A DNA stretch of 64,000 nt from Marispirochaeta sp. (GTDB lineage: Bacteria > Spirochaetota > Spirochaetia > JC444 > Marispirochaetaceae): contig NZ_OY764209.1 of assembly GCF_963668165.1 (NCBI RefSeq), positions 310,001-374,000 of the forward strand. The letters run 5' to 3'. The notes below the pieces were generated by a model. That model was not told where the DNA came from and did no database searches. It saw nothing but the letters and a program-made list of their open reading frames with translations. Within the stretch, counting starts at the first letter, position 1; each line of letters opens with the position of its first letter. This document shows positions 52,558 to 60,898 of the stretch, in pieces. The position numbers were made by a program, and so were the translations under genes.

Positions 52558-53916
52558 TTAAGCGACGGGGGTTTTCATTTCTTCGATATAGGCCTTTGTA
52601 AGGGCGATAACGGTTCCGGAAAGTCCCAGAAGTCCTATAATGTTCGACAGAGCCATAAGACCATTGGCGATATCCGAGAAAGTCCATACAATTTCCAGCT
52701 TCAATATCGCGCCCACAGGAATCATCAATGCATAGAGCCAGCGGTAGGCCCGGACGAGCTGTTTTTCTCCTGAAAGATACATTACGCAGCGGTCGCCATA
52801 GTAGGACCAGCTGACAGTTGTGGAGAAGGCAAAAAACACTATGGCTATGGCTATCAGGTAGCGGCCGATACCCGGTAATGCCAGATTGAAAGCTTCACTG
52901 GTAAGCTCAGCACCGGTAAGTCCCGAGTTCCATGCGCCGGAGGTAACAATCGCAAGACCAGTCATGGTACAGATTATAATGGTATCGATAAAAGGACCGA
53001 TCATGGCGACGAGACCTTCCCGTACAGGTTCGTCAGTTTTGGCGGCGGCGTGGGCCATCGGGGCACTGCCGAGTCCTGCTTCATTCGAGAAAACACCACG
53101 GGCGACTCCGTAGCGCATAGTCAGAAGAACGACAGCACCGGCAAATCCACCGGATGCCGATGTCGGCGTGAAGGCGTGTGTAAAAATCTGGGCAAAGGCA
53201 GCCGGAATCGCATTGAAATTAACAGCCAGAACAAATAATGCTGCCAGGACGTAGGCAACTGACATGAATGGTACAATTCTGGAGGCGACTTTTCCTATGC
53301 GCTTGATACCGCCGACGATGACCAGCCAGACAAGCACGCCCATGACCACACCGGTAAGCCACTTGGGAAGGCCGAAGGTCGCTGCAACCGGTTCAGCCAC
53401 GGAGTTTGCCTGTACCATATTGCCTATTCCAAAAGAAGCGACCACCGCAAACACGGCAAACAGAATACCCAGCCACTTCTGACCAAGCCCTTTTTCCAAG
53501 TAGAGCATGGGTCCCCCGGTTACTTCACCGTTTTCGTCTATCTCCCGATACTTAAGACCAAGCAGACAGCTGGAATATTTGGTGGCCATTCCGAAAAAAG
53601 CGGTAACCCACATCCAGAACAGTGCACCGGGACCGCCGATGGCAATCGCAGTTGCGACCCCGGCGATATTGCCGGTTCCAATGGTTGCAGAAAGAGCAGC
53701 AGAGAGGGCCTGAAAATGGCTGATTTCACCATCCTTTGATTCTGATTCGTGATCATAATCGCCCTTTATTACCTTAACCGCATGTCCGAAGGAGCTGACC
53801 TGAATTAATTTAAGCCTGATTGTAAGATAAATACCGGTACCGACCAGGAGAGCGATCATTATCGGTCCCCAGACAATACCATCAATAGCCTCGAGTACTG
53901 CTTTAAATGCTTCCAC
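52558..53916 (-). CDS. Sodium:alanine symporter (AGCS family)
   Basis: A 452-residue membrane transporter with about eleven hydrophobic segments. Family signature GGPGALFWMWVTAFFGMATKYSSCLLGLKYRE near residue 90, plus SALSATIGTGNIAGVATAIAIGG just before and GVFSNEAGLGSAPMAHAAA near 280. It takes up alanine, glycine or related amino acids with Na+. Convergent with the aldo/keto reductase; the preceding 110 bases upstream of its start are AT-rich. Confidence 0.93.
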   Translation of the reverse strand: MEAFKAVLEAIDGIVWGPIMIALLVGTGIYLTIRLKLIQVSSFGHAVKVIKGDYDHESESKDGEISHFQALSAALSATIGTGNIAGVATAIAIGGPGALFWMWVTAFFGMATKYSSCLLGLKYREIDENGEVTGGPMLYLEKGLGQKWLGILFAVFAVVASFGIGNMVQANSVAEPVAATFGLPKWLTGVVMGVLVWLVIVGGIKRIGKVASRIVPFMSVAYVLAALFVLAVNFNAIPAAFAQIFTHAFTPTSASGGFAGAVVLLTMRYGVARGVFSNEAGLGSAPMAHAAAKTDEPVREGLVAMIGPFIDTIIICTMTGLAIVTSGAWNSGLTGAELTSEAFNLALPGIGRYLIAIAIVFFAFSTTVSWSYYGDRCVMYLSGEKQLVRAYRWLYALMIPVGAILKLEIVWTFSDIANGLMALSNIIGLLGLSGTVIALTKAYIEEMKTPVA

Positions 53917-54026
53917 ACTACCTTCCTGTATTAAATTGAATTATTAAAGTCTGTATTTTATGATCAGATTTCACAATAATGCAAGTAGTAATTTTCTTAC
54001 CCTGACAGGCATGTGAACGGGCTGCT

Positions 54027-54218
54027 TCACCGGATCTCTTTAACCCGTCCTACCTGCCCGTCGGTAAGGCGGACTTTTATACCGTGGGGATGAAAAGCCG
54101 AGCGGGTCAGCAGATCGGCAACCACACCTTCGGTTAATTTGCCGCTCCACTGATCCTTCTTGAGTACTATGGCAACCTGCATACCGCTTCTGATATCATC
54201 TCTGTTTTGTCCATTCAT
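54027..54218 (-). CDS. ywbE: YwbE-family small protein
   Basis: A 63-residue protein: MNGQNRDDIRSGMQVAIVLK at the start, KLTEGVVADLL and HPHGIKVRLTDGQVGRVKEI at the end, closely matching the YwbE family found in Firmicutes and other bacteria. Likely a single small beta-barrel (KOW/SH3-like); function unknown. ATG 54218 is taken since the family begins MNGQNR; an in-frame ATG three codons earlier exists. Confidence 0.85.
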   Translation of the reverse strand: MNGQNRDDIRSGMQVAIVLKKDQWSGKLTEGVVADLLTRSAFHPHGIKVRLTDGQVGRVKEIR

Positions 54219-54306
54219 GGGAACCATTCTACCCGGTCCTGAGAATCTGGACCAGTCCAGGCAAGTTTTTCTTTACCCCTGCCCCGACTGATGGAATAAT
54301 ACTACC

Positions 54307-55464
54307 ATGAAGAATTTTCCTCCCCGGCTGGCAGTCTTTTTTCTGGTATCTCTTGTTACGGTTCAAATCAGTTTTCTGCTCATCGATGCTGCCGTTCCGG
54401 CGGGGTTGAAATCTTCCGCGCCCAGGAGCGGAGGAGAATATGCCATTCCGGTCCCGATCGAGGGTGTTGCCTGGTACTACGGCAGAAATGATTACCACGT
54501 TGAACTTGTTGCATCACAAAACGGAGAAACTGTTCTCACCACCGAAATTCCCAGGGAGATGGTCAGTTACGAAAAAGGCGGCTCCTTTCTGCTCGCGTCG
54601 TTTCGCTCCCTGATAAACCTGCCCGGTGACGGGGAGTGGCAGCTCAGCCTCTTTGTAGTCAGCGCAGACGGAAGCCGCCTGAAGGGCGGCGATGCAGTAA
54701 TTCAGGCAGGAACGGGACGTCTGAGCGGCGAATTCCGTCACTTTTCGCTGCAGCATTACGCGGGTCTGGCGGCCCTTGTTTTATTGTGGTTTCTGGTTAT
54801 CAGAGCAGCCCGACGGGGGACCGGAGAACAGCGCCGACGGATCGAGTTGATTCTTGTTGTCAGCCTCTGGCTGAATGAAATAATCTATCAGTTTTACTGG
54901 TATTTTACCGGAGGATGGTATGCGGGCTGGGCCCTGATGGTACAGATGTGCGGCCTTTCCATCTTAATTCTCTGTTTTGTTTTTGCTCTGCCCGCAGGAA
55001 AGACCCGGCAGATACTCTTCGAGCTTATTTTTTTCTGGGGAATCGGCGGTGCACTCCAGGCCCTGCTGGCACCGGATATCGGATACCGGGGTTTTCCGGA
55101 ATACAAGTATTTCTCTTTTTTTATCTCCCACGGACTTATAATTGCCTGCGGGACCTATCTTGTGGCAGGCCGGGGTTTCAGACCAAGCCTTGTATCGGTT
55201 TTCCGGGTAATTCTGATAAGCAATATCGTTGTCTTTTGCGCCTGGTGGATTAATCTTGCCCTGGAGCATATTCCACCGTTTCAACGGGGCAACTACTTTG
55301 TAATCGGTTTTCCTCCTCCTACCGGATCTATGGTAGACATTCTCGCGAAAATTTTTGGCCCTGCTCCCTGGTACGCTGCGGGGCTCGAGATCATGGGTCT
55401 GGCGCTTTTCCTGACCATGTGGCTGCCTTTTGGAGTTCGCGGGCTGGTTAAACGATCGGGTTAA
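54307..55464 (+). CDS. YwaF/TMEM164-type membrane protein with N-terminal extracytoplasmic domain
   Basis: A 385-residue protein. The C-terminal 230 residues (six or seven membrane segments; INLALEHIPPFQRGNYFVIGFPPPTG with the family's N-Y/FPPPTGS motif) match the TIGR02206/YwaF integral membrane family. Before this come an N-terminal membrane anchor and about 120 residues of beta-rich extracytoplasmic sequence (GVAWYYGRNDYHVELVA, FRSLINLPGDGEWQLSLFVVSADG) that usual YwaF proteins (about 230 residues) lack. Function unknown; related eukaryotic TMEM164 has been linked to lipid acyl transfer. Preceded by weak ribosome-site sequence. Confidence 0.75.
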   Translation: MKNFPPRLAVFFLVSLVTVQISFLLIDAAVPAGLKSSAPRSGGEYAIPVPIEGVAWYYGRNDYHVELVASQNGETVLTTEIPREMVSYEKGGSFLLASFRSLINLPGDGEWQLSLFVVSADGSRLKGGDAVIQAGTGRLSGEFRHFSLQHYAGLAALVLLWFLVIRAARRGTGEQRRRIELILVVSLWLNEIIYQFYWYFTGGWYAGWALMVQMCGLSILILCFVFALPAGKTRQILFELIFFWGIGGALQALLAPDIGYRGFPEYKYFSFFISHGLIIACGTYLVAGRGFRPSLVSVFRVILISNIVVFCAWWINLALEHIPPFQRGNYFVIGFPPPTGSMVDILAKIFGPAPWYAAGLEIMGLALFLTMWLPFGVRGLVKRSG

Positions 55465-55545
55465 AAGGCTCAATTTTCTTCTTGACGCCTCAGGTAATAT
55501 CTCCTACCATTTATCTGCTTAACTAAATCATAAAGGGCGGCTGGC

Positions 55546-57450
55546 ATGTCTTTGTTCTCAAATATCATCGCTCCTTTAATTGCAGGGCTGTTTTTCCTCC
55601 TTTACTTCATTTATTTCAGCATTGCCAATCCGTCTAAAGCCACATCCTATAAGTATTTTGTAGTTTACCTCGTCGGTATCGGTCTCTTTTCCCTGGGCAG
55701 ACCGCTTCAGTTAATACTTGGCCCCCATCCCATGCCTCTTATTATCGTAAATATCCGCATGATAGTACTATGCGGAGTAATTTCACCGGTTATTATACTG
55801 GCTTCCGATCTTTTCAACAGAAAAAGGAGAAAAAACTTTCAAGCAATTATAATCAGTTTTTGCGCTCTTCTTGGTTTCATCTATGTTATTTTCAATACCC
55901 TCGGTACCCATGAAAGCCGTGTCCTTTTCCATTTCGCGGGAATCACGGCTCAAGACAATTTTACCCCCAATATGCAGGGGCCATTCTATGGCAGGGAAGT
56001 TACCATTGTTGTACAGGTTGTAACCGGCCTTTTGCTGACGATTTTCTCTTTTATAAAGCTCATCAAGCTGAAACTTGAAACATCAGTGAATAATCTTCTG
56101 AGAAACAAGATATTTCTTTTCAACAGCGGGGTATTCATATTCGGTCTTTCTTTCACTATCGGTTCTCTGGCCAAACAGTGGGGAATCTATTACGTTGTCT
56201 CCATAATCAGTGCCCTGCTCTTCGGCGGCAGTGTTATTATTGATGTAAAGGAAGTGTATCATTACTACGAAAAGCTGATTCCCTTTATTAAAGAAGACAT
56301 TATCCACAACGTGGCCTTCAGCGGATTCTCCAAGGCCAAGCTGACCGAAATGCTCGATTGCCTGGGGAAAAACGGCGACTTGAATACCTTTGTAGTTATG
56401 AAAATAAAGGATGGGAAATCAAAGGTACTTCATGATTTAAAAATGATCGACGAGGTGTTGAAGATTACCGATGTTAACTTGAGCAGCGTTCTGGACGAAG
56501 AGTCTTTTATTCTGCTCCCTCTTTCCAACTACAGGATAGGAATTGCTCTCAAGCTGAACAACAGTGACGACTCAGTTAACCGCATCTCCTTTATGGAGAT
56601 ACTGGAGGGTGTTCAGAGCGAAATCTGCGCAACCCAGAAGTGCAACCTCGCCGTCGGTATCGGCAGAACCTATGAGACAATAGAGGATCTGCGAATCTCT
56701 TATCACGAAGCACTAAACGCCCAGGAATACGCTGAACGCCTGGAAAACTCCAGTATCGTACATGTGGATAATATTAATGAGCTGGATCAGCATACGAATA
56801 TGTACCCTGTAAAGGAAAAGGAAAAACTCCTTGCTCTCATAAAAGTCGGAGATGTAAAAAACAGCCATAATGCATTTTCCGTTTTTATCGAGAAATTCAA
56901 GCCTTTTATAACGGAAAAACCCGAAGGCCTCAAGGTCCGGCTGTATGAATTCATCGGATCCCTCATAGATTCCGCTATTCTGGGAGGGGGAGACGAAAAG
57001 AAGCTAAACGAACGCATGGAGGAATTTTTCAGCGATATAAACCATATAAAAGATATGGAAACCGTAGAAAAGTTCATGTCCAGCGCTGTAGTGGAAATCG
57101 CGGATACCGTCGCTCATGTATATGAGAGCCGTTCCAAGTCATTAATAAAAAAGGCAACCCGTTATATTGAGGAGAACTACCATTCACAGCTGAGCTATAA
57201 AGATGTGGCCAATGAGGTGTTTATAAGCCCATCCTATTTTCTCTGCCTTTTCAAGCAGGAGACAGGATATACCTTTGTAGATTACCTGACGATGCTGAGG
57301 ATAGAAAAAGCAAAGGAGCTGCTCCTGACCACTGACATGACAATAACTCAAATCGCGGATAAAACGGGTTTCAATAATTCCAATTATTTCAGCCGGATCT
57401 TTAAGAAACTGGTTGGCACCCGGGCCAAGGATTACCGAGCCAGTTCCTGA
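55546..57450 (+). CDS. AraC-family regulator with seven-helix membrane domain
   Basis: A 634-residue protein. N-terminal residues 1-235 hold about seven hydrophobic segments (IIAPLIAGLFFLLYFIYFSI, IVVQVVTGLLLTIFSFIKL, VVSIISALLFGG) like 7TM sensor modules. A middle part (LAVGIGRTYETIEDLRISYHEALNAQEYAE) resembles the degenerate GGDEF-like region of YesN/CdaR regulators. Two AraC HTHs close the protein (YKDVANEVFISPSYFLCLFKQETGYTF, then MTITQIADKTGFNNSNYFSRIFKKLVGT). It could sense a ligand at the membrane and act on DNA directly. Convergent with the TRAP operon ending 111 bases away, its probable target. Confidence 0.85.
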   Translation: MSLFSNIIAPLIAGLFFLLYFIYFSIANPSKATSYKYFVVYLVGIGLFSLGRPLQLILGPHPMPLIIVNIRMIVLCGVISPVIILASDLFNRKRRKNFQAIIISFCALLGFIYVIFNTLGTHESRVLFHFAGITAQDNFTPNMQGPFYGREVTIVVQVVTGLLLTIFSFIKLIKLKLETSVNNLLRNKIFLFNSGVFIFGLSFTIGSLAKQWGIYYVVSIISALLFGGSVIIDVKEVYHYYEKLIPFIKEDIIHNVAFSGFSKAKLTEMLDCLGKNGDLNTFVVMKIKDGKSKVLHDLKMIDEVLKITDVNLSSVLDEESFILLPLSNYRIGIALKLNNSDDSVNRISFMEILEGVQSEICATQKCNLAVGIGRTYETIEDLRISYHEALNAQEYAERLENSSIVHVDNINELDQHTNMYPVKEKEKLLALIKVGDVKNSHNAFSVFIEKFKPFITEKPEGLKVRLYEFIGSLIDSAILGGGDEKKLNERMEEFFSDINHIKDMETVEKFMSSAVVEIADTVAHVYESRSKSLIKKATRYIEENYHSQLSYKDVANEVFISPSYFLCLFKQETGYTFVDYLTMLRIEKAKELLLTTDMTITQIADKTGFNNSNYFSRIFKKLVGTRAKDYRASS

Positions 57451-57508
57451 TCGGTCTTTTCAGTACCATTCACACACGGATATTTCTTTAGACACCAGAT
57501 TCTGAATC

Positions 57509-57540
57509 CGGCAGTCATGGAATACCACCCATAACTGCCG
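57509..57540. terminator. Hairpin between convergent araC and dctM
   Basis: CGGCAGTCATGG (57509-57520) and CCATAACTGCCG (57529-57540) pair over 12 positions; the one C-A mismatch becomes a G-U pair on the minus strand, favouring a role for the TRAP transcript. No T run follows on either strand, so an intrinsic terminator is uncertain. Confidence 0.4.
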
Positions 57541-57560
57541 ACGATCCAGAGATTATTTCT

Positions 57561-58847
57561 TTATCCAAAGATCAGATTGGGGATGAATGTCACAGCCTCC
57601 GGAACAAATACAAGTATAGTCAGCTCAAGAAGAACTGCCGCCATGAAGGGAATAGATTCCCTGGTATACTCCTGCGGCGGGCAGTCAATAATTCCGCAGA
57701 CCGTATACAAGGCCGCACCAATGGGGGGTGTCATTACACCCAGGGTTACAACCGTTGCCATCAATACACCAAAGTGGATGGGGTCAAACCCGAGACTTTG
57801 AACCATGGGCAGAAAGATCGGGGTTAGCAGGATAAAATTCACATTACTGTCCACGATCATACCTGTTACAAAGAGAAATCCCAGCATAATCAGAACCAGC
57901 ACCTGAGGATTGCTGGAAATGCCGAAGATAAAGTTGCTCAAAATAACCGGGAGTTTTACCCAGGTAATGGCATAACTGAAGGGACCCGACATGGCAATAA
58001 TCAGCATAATCGCGCCGTTGTCCTTAAAGCTGGTAACAAGAGACTCCTTAAAATTCTTCCAGGTAAGTTCCTTATACACAAATTTCCCAATAATAACGGC
58101 ATAGACGACTGCAAAGGCACCGGATTCCGAGGGAGTGAACAGTCCGAACCGGATTCCCACAATAAGAATAACCGGAAACATCAGGGCCCAGACCGATTCT
58201 TTGAGATTCTCCCCGATTTCACCAAAGCTTAGCCGCGGTGCATCGGTCTGGGGAGGATCATACTTTTTATACCGGCTTGTAAGAGAAGTAGTCAGCATCA
58301 GGAATACCATCATCAATATACCAGGAATGATACCCCCGGCAAAAAGCCGTCCGATGGAAACTTCACCCACAAAACCGAATATTATAAGACCAAGACTCGG
58401 CGGAATCGTTGCTGTAATAAGGGCGGATACACAGTTGACAGAACAAATATACCCTTTCTTATAACCAATCCGCATCATTTCAGGGCCGAGAATCCGGGTT
58501 TCCATAGCAGCATCGGCCGTGGCGGAACCGGATACACCACCCATCATGGTACTCATAACAACACTGATCTGGGCTGTCCCCCCATACATACGGCGGGTCA
58601 GAAGCCGGGCCAGACCAAGCAGTCGGCTGGTTATACCCGAAACATTCATCAGGTTGCCGGCAAAAATGAAAAATGGGACTGCAAGGAAGGCAAAAGACTG
58701 GCTCTGCAGTATAACCATCTGGACAGCGCCTTCAAAAGGCAGCATCGGCTGGGTTACAAAAAAGGTAAACGCCGCGATACCAATTACAAAAGCGATCGGC
58801 ATGCCCATAACAAGGAAAATAACAAAGCTGATAAGTACCAGAGTCAT
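57561..58847 (-). CDS. dctM: TRAP transporter large permease (DctM)
   Basis: A 428-residue membrane protein of usual DctM length with about twelve hydrophobic segments. Family text: MGMPIAFVIGIAAFTFF at the start, VPFFIFAGNLMNVSGI near residue 58, GGVSGSATADAAM near 93, and ATIPPSLGLIIFGF. It is the ion-coupled translocation subunit, forming a unit with DctQ. Its ATG overlaps the dctQ stop by four bases. Last gene of a dctPQM operon. Confidence 0.95.
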   Translation of the reverse strand: MTLVLISFVIFLVMGMPIAFVIGIAAFTFFVTQPMLPFEGAVQMVILQSQSFAFLAVPFFIFAGNLMNVSGITSRLLGLARLLTRRMYGGTAQISVVMSTMMGGVSGSATADAAMETRILGPEMMRIGYKKGYICSVNCVSALITATIPPSLGLIIFGFVGEVSIGRLFAGGIIPGILMMVFLMLTTSLTSRYKKYDPPQTDAPRLSFGEIGENLKESVWALMFPVILIVGIRFGLFTPSESGAFAVVYAVIIGKFVYKELTWKNFKESLVTSFKDNGAIMLIIAMSGPFSYAITWVKLPVILSNFIFGISSNPQVLVLIMLGFLFVTGMIVDSNVNFILLTPIFLPMVQSLGFDPIHFGVLMATVVTLGVMTPPIGAALYTVCGIIDCPPQEYTRESIPFMAAVLLELTILVFVPEAVTFIPNLIFG

Positions 58848-59368
58848 AAGGGTGTCCCCAAATCTGTAGCAGAGCCGTTGCTTTGATTCGAAGGTACATC
58901 CTTTCCAGCAAACTGCAGAACAGCTCTCCTGATTTTTTGAAGTGTCGAGAAAAACATGGACAATGAGGCAACAGCAAGACTGAGTATTACCAGGGAATAG
59001 GGAATAGGCATTGACTGATACCTGGCCACCCGCTCAGTCCAGGCAAGTCGGAGACTGTAAATGAACATAAAAGTCAAGGCTACAAGAATAATCAGATAAA
59101 CCAGAAACTCAATAGCATGCCGAAGTTTATCCGGCAGTGTGCGGGTCAGGATGTCGACTCCGATAATCTGGCCGTCTCGCCATGCCACATCGGCACCCAG
59201 AAACGCTGTCCATGCTAAAAGAAGCATAGCCAGATCGATGTTCCAGGACATGGAGACCCTGAAAAACCGCAGGAACGCGGACAGGAATACAAAAGCAATC
59301 AGGAATACAAATCCTGTTCCGCACACCACTTTTTCAGCCTTAATGAGCCAGCTAAATATTTTATTCAT
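58844..59368 (-). CDS. dctQ: TRAP transporter small permease (DctQ)
   Basis: A 174-residue protein with four hydrophobic segments (FVFLIAFVFLSAFLRFF, LAMLLLAWTAFLGADVAW, LVYLIILVALTFMFIYSL, SLVILSLAVASLSMFF). The WxxFLGADVAWRDGQIIGVDIL stretch is typical of DctQ. It binds DctM in the membrane. Between dctP and dctM, with 85 bases to dctP and a four-base overlap to dctM. Confidence 0.93.
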   Translation of the reverse strand: MNKIFSWLIKAEKVVCGTGFVFLIAFVFLSAFLRFFRVSMSWNIDLAMLLLAWTAFLGADVAWRDGQIIGVDILTRTLPDKLRHAIEFLVYLIILVALTFMFIYSLRLAWTERVARYQSMPIPYSLVILSLAVASLSMFFSTLQKIRRAVLQFAGKDVPSNQSNGSATDLGTPL

Positions 59369-59453
59369 AGTTTCTTCCTATCAGATGCACATAGATGAGA
59401 AGGAGAAGGGGGAGGAATAAGCAATTCCTCCCCCCTTAGTATCCTCCGGGAAA

Positions 59454-60464
59454 TTACATACCAAGTTGGTCGAACAGGTTGTCCTTAAGGCCCGGGGAGA
59501 ATTTCAAGTCATTGTTTGAGTAGAGCGGAGCGATGGCATCCTGGAACTCCTCAAGATCAACTTCGGTAATGGTAACTCCATTGTCCGTCATCTTCTTGTA
59601 GAGACCTGCTTCTGCTTCCTGGCCGATGGCACCATATTCAAGGGCCTTGTCGCGGATAGTCTTCAGGAAGAATTCCTTGGCATCTTCGGGCATACCATTA
59701 AGAAGTCTGGTGGAACATACAAAAGCTGTCTGGAGCATGTAGTGCTTTGTAATGGCGATGTATGGAGTAACATCCCAGAAGGCGTTTCCTGCTGCGGCAG
59801 AAACCTGTACTTCAGTACCGTCGAGGGCCCCCTGCTGGATGGCAGGAAAAACTTCTCCGAAGGGAATAGCGATATTGGCGAATCCGAAGTATTTAGCCAG
59901 AGCGTTTCCAATATCATTACCAAACCCGCGGATCCTCATACCGGAAAGATCCTCTACATGCTCTACCTTGTCCACGGTGTAAAAGTTACGGAAACCATTG
60001 TACATATCGGCAATGAGGACGATTCCCTGTTTCTCAAGCTGAGAGGACCAGGTCTTGAAGAGTTCGGTGTCGGGCAGTTTTTCCAGTACCGCCGGATCTG
60101 TCAATACATAAGGCGCCATCAGAATATTCATGTCGGGAATATTGAACTGACTGGCAAGGCGTCCGGGATCTGAAGGAACTACCAGGGGTACCCCAAGCTT
60201 GGCCTGGGTGACCAACGCATCAGTATCTCCGGAAAGGGCTCCGGCGACCAGGACTTCTGCATCGAAACGGCCATCCGCATTCAGAACATCCGCAACGGCC
60301 TGCATCATTTTACTTTGGGTAGTTGTAGCTGCTTCGGTGCCGGCAAAGGTTACAGTGATCTTTCCATCTGAAGCACCAGCTTCACCCTGACCACCAGCAA
60401 AAGCCACACCCGGAAGAAGCATGAGAATAACAGCAATTACCAGGAAAAATTGAACACGTTTCAT
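59454..60464 (-). CDS. dctP: TRAP transporter solute-binding protein (DctP)
   Basis: A 336-residue exported protein, signal peptide QFFLVIAVILMLLPGVAFA. DctP signatures: LSGMRIRGFGNDIGNALAKYFG near residue 170 with the Arg that binds the solute carboxylate, PFGEVFPAIQQGALDGTEVQ (about 200-220), and TPYIAITKHYML. Solutes are usually organic acids; which one is not visible. AAAGGAGAGA precedes the ATG. First gene of its operon and divergent from the leucine leader, with 259 AT-rich bases between. Confidence 0.95.
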   Translation of the reverse strand: MKRVQFFLVIAVILMLLPGVAFAGGQGEAGASDGKITVTFAGTEAATTTQSKMMQAVADVLNADGRFDAEVLVAGALSGDTDALVTQAKLGVPLVVPSDPGRLASQFNIPDMNILMAPYVLTDPAVLEKLPDTELFKTWSSQLEKQGIVLIADMYNGFRNFYTVDKVEHVEDLSGMRIRGFGNDIGNALAKYFGFANIAIPFGEVFPAIQQGALDGTEVQVSAAAGNAFWDVTPYIAITKHYMLQTAFVCSTRLLNGMPEDAKEFFLKTIRDKALEYGAIGQEAEAGLYKKMTDNGVTITEVDLEEFQDAIAPLYSNNDLKFSPGLKDNLFDQLGM

Positions 60465-60684
60465 TTTTTCTCTCCTTTAAAAGTTTAACGCTTGAAAAAA
60501 TGATAGGTTGTGCCATATCAGCTGTCAATTGAAAATATCCGGCTGCAACTGTAGAGAATTACGATATTTCTGTACAATATTACAATCTCCGTCAATTTTA
60601 CTATTTTTTCGTGTTTTTTTCCCTGTGAGTATCAACGAAAACCTGCCGTATATACATTTTTTTTGTTAAAACCGGTTTTTCTAC

Positions 60685-60713
60685 TTGAATAAGTACAGCT
60701 TATGCACTACTTT
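60685..60713 (+). promoter_or_regulatory. Possible promoter of the leu leader
   Basis: TTGAAT (60685-60690), 17 bases, TACTTT (60708-60713) is a weak sigma-70 match. It would start RNA at about 60720, only a few bases before the leader ATG, giving an almost leaderless message and explaining the missing ribosome-binding site. Low confidence. Confidence 0.3.
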
Positions 60714-60723
60714 TATTTTCAAC

Positions 60724-60822
60724 ATGAAGCATAATCTTCTGCTTAGCCTGCTGCTATCCCTACTCGCTCTCCTCCTACTAGGAACAGGGCCCGTATCGTG
60801 CAGCCGTCAGGGTGGAAGTTAG
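60724..60822 (+). CDS. leuL: Leucine-rich leader peptide of leuA attenuator
   Basis: ATG at 60724 opens a 32-residue frame reading MKHN, then LLLSLLLSLLALLLL, then GTGPVSCSRQGGS and TAG. Twelve of residues 5-19 are Leu, using CTT, CTG, CTA and CTC. Downstream are an alternative RNA pairing and a strong terminator just before leuA, the architecture of leu operon attenuators: ribosome stalling at Leu codons when charged tRNA-Leu is scarce lets transcription continue. No Shine-Dalgarno is visible. The end PVSC could imitate a lipobox, so a tiny lipoprotein is the competing reading; the terminator context argues against it. Confidence 0.72.
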   Translation: MKHNLLLSLLLSLLALLLLGTGPVSCSRQGGS

Positions 60823-60860
60823 CTTCAAACCTTGAAAAGGTAAACTGCATGCCATGGGCC
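60787..60860 (+). promoter_or_regulatory. Antiterminator pairing of the leuA attenuator
   Basis: GGCCC within 60788-60792 can pair with GGGCC (60856-60860), and TGCAG (60799-60803) with CTGCA (60845-60849), a two-part stem with a six-by-six internal loop. The 3' arm includes the 5' arm of the terminator (60851-60861), so the two structures exclude each other. Confidence 0.6.
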
Positions 60861-60887
60861 GAAAAAACGGTCCATGGCATTTTTTTT
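60851..60887 (+). terminator. Attenuator terminator before leuA
   Basis: GCCATGGGCCG (60851-60861), six A as loop, CGGTCCATGGC (60868-60878): an eleven-pair stem with one G-U pair, then A and eight T (60880-60887). The leuA ribosome site GGAGG (60888-60892) follows at once, so the hairpin sits inside the leuA leader and not at the end of another gene. Confidence 0.9.
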
Positions 60888-60898
60888 GGAGGTAGAGA

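Noticed and set aside
57509..57540. Strong intrinsic terminator between araC and dctM
   Set aside because: The stem is good but there is no T run on either strand; kept only as a low-confidence hairpin.
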